In this document: positions 13,420 to 15,421 of the stretch, in pieces
How the letters are laid out: every line of letters starts with the position of its first letter
Numbering within the stretch: position 1 is the first letter of the stretch
From: Actinomycetota bacterium
GTDB lineage: Bacteria; Actinomycetota; Actinomycetes; S36-B12; CAIYMF01
DNA: 15,421 nt
Direction of reading: 5' to 3'
Assembly (NCBI GenBank): GCA_009699025.1
Contig: WLOZ01000012.1
Span: 1-15,421 of the forward strand
Program-made: the position numbers and the translations under genes
The notes under the pieces: model-generated
Seen by the model: the letters and a program-made list of their open reading frames with translations, nothing else
The model's database searches: none
Told to the model about the DNA's origin: nothing

Positions 13420-15018
13420 GTGACCATCGACGGTGACACCTCGTCAGCGACCGAAGACGGCCCCCCGCCGCGGTCGATGGGCGACACCCTCGACCTCCTC
13501 GAGACCCGCTCCAAGGCCGGCAACTCCGTGGGATCAGAGGTTGGCCAGGCGCCAGCAACTCCCCACCACACCTCAGAGTCCGTCACCGACGAGCCGGCCC
13601 GCCAGATCACCGATGCTGTCTGGCGCTACCACCTCGACGTCATCGTCGGTGACAGTGCCGGATCGCAGTCGTGGCAGGCCACCGATCCTGTTCTGGGCCG
13701 CAAGGTGGGGGTGCGACTGCTGCCCGCGAGCGACGAGCGCGCCGAAGACCTGCGCGACGCCGCCTGCCTGGCCGCGCGCGTCTCCGACCGACGACTCATC
13801 CACGTGCTCGATGTCGTCGACGTCAAGTTCGAGGGAAGCCCCCACATCGCGATCGTGACCGAGTGGGTCGAGGGTCGTCCGCTGCAGGAACTGATCCACG
13901 ATCCGATGAGTGCGGTGGACTCACTCCGGCTCGCCGCTGAGGTAGCCGAATGTCTCGAGACGGCGCACCTCAGTGGAATTGCCCACGGCCGACTTCGGCC
14001 TCATTCGCTCCTCATCACCGCCGGTGGAGAGGTGCGCGTGCGCGGCCTCGGTGTCGACGCCGTGCTGAAAGGCTGCGACCCCGACCCCGACCCCGTGCTG
14101 GCCGACATCCGCGGCATCGGTGGCATTCTCTATGCCTGCGTCAGCGGTCGCTGGCCCTACGGCGATGTCGACGGGGTGGCGGCGGCCCCTGAGATCGGGG
14201 ATAGCGTGCCCCTGCCCAGCCGAGTGGCTCCCGCGGTGACCGGTCCGGTTGACCTCATCTGCTCACGATCGGTCGGTGGCACGACCCCTCCTCGCGAAGG
14301 TGGTACTTACAGTCGAGTGGCTCCGCTAGCCGCCGACCTTCGGCTCGCGGCCGGACCCGGACGGGAGGCGCCCGCAACCAAGGGGGCGCGACGCCGCCGT
14401 TCGCACAGGGTAGGCAGGCGCCTGACGGCAAGTGTTATCGGACTAGTGGCAGTAGGCGCGCTGGGGCTTCTCGGGTGGCAACTCGTGGCCGACGGTCCGT
14501 CAGCGGTCAGCCCGCGACCGGTGATCACGGCCTCGACGGCCCCTCGCCCCACTGCCACCGTCCCTCCACCCGTCATCGACCAGGCGCTTCCCATTATTCG
14601 AGTGAGCGACTTCGACCCCTTGGGCAATGGCAGGGAGAACTCCGACCTCGCGCCCCTCGCCATCGATGGCAAGCCTGCGACTGCGTGGACCACGGTGGTC
14701 TACGCATCGGACTACCTGTCAGGCAAGCCCGGGGTCGGACTGCTGCTCGACCTCGGAGCGCCACGGCCGGTCTCCGCGGTCAAGCTCACCCTCGTCGGCC
14801 CGGGGACCGACCTCGAAATTCGTACCTCGGAGAAGGTGAGCGACGACCCTGCGGCCTACACGCCCTTCGCGGCGGCGACTGCTGCGCCCGAAGACATCGT
14901 GCTTCGCGCCCCCAAGCCCGTGACTGCTCGGTACGTGCTCATTTGGATTACCCGAGTGTCCTCCAATCCCGACAGCGGATACCAGGGCGGCATTGGCGAG
15001 CTCACGGTCCTCGGCTAA
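13420..15018 (+). CDS. MurJ-associated membrane pseudokinase with extracellular discoidin-like domain
   Basis: 532 residues from GTG 13420. An acidic disordered N-terminus (1-60) is followed by a protein-kinase fold (about 66-315) with the active site lost: Arg99 replaces the VAIK lysine, HGRLRPHSLL (189-198) replaces HRDLKPxN so the catalytic Asp and the Asn are gone, and GLG (209-211) replaces DFG. Asp229 in DIRGIGGILYACVSGRWPYG fits the conserved F-helix. A basic stretch (RRRRSHRVGRR) leads into one membrane segment (about 335-356) and a Pro/Thr-rich linker. The extracellular domain (about 392-532) resembles F5/8 type C/galactose-binding folds: LAIDGKPATAW (413-423), GVGLLLDLG and a C-terminal GGIGELTVLG. 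In M. tuberculosis the same parts are fused to MurJ; PknB phosphorylates that pseudokinase, which then binds FhaA and restrains wall synthesis. A similar adaptor role is inferred here. The next gene is sigM. Confidence 0.88.
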   Translation: MTIDGDTSSATEDGPPPRSMGDTLDLLETRSKAGNSVGSEVGQAPATPHHTSESVTDEPARQITDAVWRYHLDVIVGDSAGSQSWQATDPVLGRKVGVRLLPASDERAEDLRDAACLAARVSDRRLIHVLDVVDVKFEGSPHIAIVTEWVEGRPLQELIHDPMSAVDSLRLAAEVAECLETAHLSGIAHGRLRPHSLLITAGGEVRVRGLGVDAVLKGCDPDPDPVLADIRGIGGILYACVSGRWPYGDVDGVAAAPEIGDSVPLPSRVAPAVTGPVDLICSRSVGGTTPPREGGTYSRVAPLAADLRLAAGPGREAPATKGARRRRSHRVGRRLTASVIGLVAVGALGLLGWQLVADGPSAVSPRPVITASTAPRPTATVPPPVIDQALPIIRVSDFDPLGNGRENSDLAPLAIDGKPATAWTTVVYASDYLSGKPGVGLLLDLGAPRPVSAVKLTLVGPGTDLEIRTSEKVSDDPAAYTPFAAATAAPEDIVLRAPKPVTARYVLIWITRVSSNPDSGYQGGIGELTVLG

Positions 15019-15041
15019 GTGGTGGATTGGTCGCGCCCGGC

Positions 15042-15062
15042 CACTGTGATCGAAGTACAGTG
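15042..15062. promoter_or_regulatory. Dyad CACTGT-N9-ACAGTG over the sigM -10
   Basis: A perfect 6-base inverted repeat (15042-15047 with 15057-15062) lies just before sigM and covers the TACAGT element. The left arm could instead pair with AGTGG at 15018-15022. It may be an operator, or a hairpin in transcripts running in from murJ. Confidence 0.3.
15056..15061 (+). promoter_or_regulatory. -10 element TACAGT for a leaderless sigM mRNA
   Basis: TACAGT ends seven bases before GTG 15069, matching the spacing at four other unit-heading genes here. No ECF-type GGAAC/CGT promoter is visible, so there is no sign of sigM autoregulation from this site. Confidence 0.4.
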
Positions 15063-15068
15063 ACACCC

Positions 15069-15421
15069 GTGGAGAATCTCGGGGACGACGCCACACGCGA
15101 TCAAGGCGAGGGCGAGCCCGGTGCCATCAGCTCACTCGATGATCGAGCGCTCATGGCTCAGCACGTGGCCGGAGACCCCGACGCCTTCGGCGAACTCTTC
15201 CGGCGCCACCGTGATCGGCTCTGGTCGGTGGCCATGCGTACGCTCGGCGACCCCGAGGAGGCGGCTGACGCCGTGCAGGACGGCATCATCTCCGCCTATC
15301 GCAACGCGTCGTCCTACCGCGGAGATGCAGCGGTTACCACCTGGCTGCACCGCATCGTCGTTAACGCCTGCCTCGATCGGATTCGCAGGCGCTCGACTCG
15401 GCCCACGGTAGCTCTTCCGGA
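15069..15421 (+). CDS. sigM: ECF RNA polymerase sigma factor, SigM-like, C-terminus off the right edge
   Basis: Directs RNA polymerase to a stress regulon. The open frame runs to the edge (117 codons from GTG 15069). It begins with an acidic stretch, then SLDDRALMAQHVAGDPDAFG. Sigma-70 region 2 follows: AFGELFRRHRDRLWSVAMRT (2.1), DPEEAADAVQDGIISAYRNA (2.2, core binding) and TTWLHRIVVNACLDRIRRR (2.3-2.4, -10 recognition). Region 4 is not in the window. GTG 15060 is in frame three codons earlier, but there it would lie inside the -10-like TACAGT; neither start has a clear Shine-Dalgarno. The symbol rests on synteny with the mycobacterial order pcnA, mutT4, Rv3909, Rv3910, sigM. An anti-sigma gene and trxB/trxA would be expected beyond the edge. 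Confidence 0.93.
   Translation, partial: MENLGDDATRDQGEGEPGAISSLDDRALMAQHVAGDPDAFGELFRRHRDRLWSVAMRTLGDPEEAADAVQDGIISAYRNASSYRGDAAVTTWLHRIVVNACLDRIRRRSTRPTVALP

Noticed and set aside
1..15421. CRISPR arrays, insertion sequences, tRNA or rRNA genes, phage genes
   Set aside because: The only tandem repeats are the coding 18-bp and 12-bp arrays, which lack spacers. No transposase, integrase or terminal inverted repeats were seen, and no cloverleaf-like sequence was recognised in the gaps.

Overview
The window is a gene-dense, G+C-rich stretch of an actinobacterial chromosome (class Actinomycetes or a close relative). The gene content and order point there: a class A penicillin-binding protein next to a DUF5318 zinc-ribbon protein, a PadR regulator and ino1, then pcnA, mutT4, a DUF6049 protein, murJ, a MurJ-associated pseudokinase and sigM. 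From memory, these match the Mycobacterium tuberculosis blocks Rv0046c-Rv0050 and Rv3907c-Rv3911, which lie on opposite sides of oriC. Here they are side by side, an arrangement I also recall from Streptomyces. I cannot name the genus. On this synteny oriC would lie beyond the right edge.

Layout. (1) 1-1930, minus: a class A PBP, cut off at the left edge in a Pro/Ser/Thr repeat tail, with an ECF-type promoter candidate upstream. (2) 2058-2567, plus: DUF5318 protein, divergent from the PBP. (3) 2731-4494, plus: padR-ino1 operon with a dyad over its promoter and a strong hairpin after ino1. (4) 4591-5886, plus: MFS transporter. (5) 5938-7296, plus: six-segment membrane protein of unknown function with a perfect 12-bp tandem repeat. 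(6) 7293-8798, minus: pcnA, convergent with the previous gene and sharing CTAG as both stops. (7) 8855-15018, plus: mutT4, DUF6049, murJ and a pseudokinase gene; the first three are joined by 4-base start/stop overlaps. (8) 15069 to the right edge, plus: N-terminal part of sigM.

How the genes work together. The right-hand cluster reads as an envelope and stress module. It holds the lipid II flippase MurJ, a membrane pseudokinase that in mycobacteria is fused to MurJ, a large secreted and anchored DUF6049 protein, and an ECF sigma factor. The PBP at the left end polymerises lipid II and may be read by an ECF sigma factor (GGAAC-N17-CGTT). Ino1 makes inositol-3-phosphate, precursor of phosphatidylinositol, its glycolipids and possibly mycothiol. 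PcnA repairs tRNA 3' ends and MutT4 is a Nudix hydrolase.

The most notable new signal is regulatory. Five genes that head transcription units (2058, 4591, 8798 minus, 8855, 15069) have a TANNNT -10 element 6-8 bases before the start codon and no convincing Shine-Dalgarno sequence, the signature of leaderless mRNAs. Most other genes have a Shine-Dalgarno or a coupled start. I found no mobile element, CRISPR array, tRNA or rRNA. No gap between genes exceeds about 165 bases.
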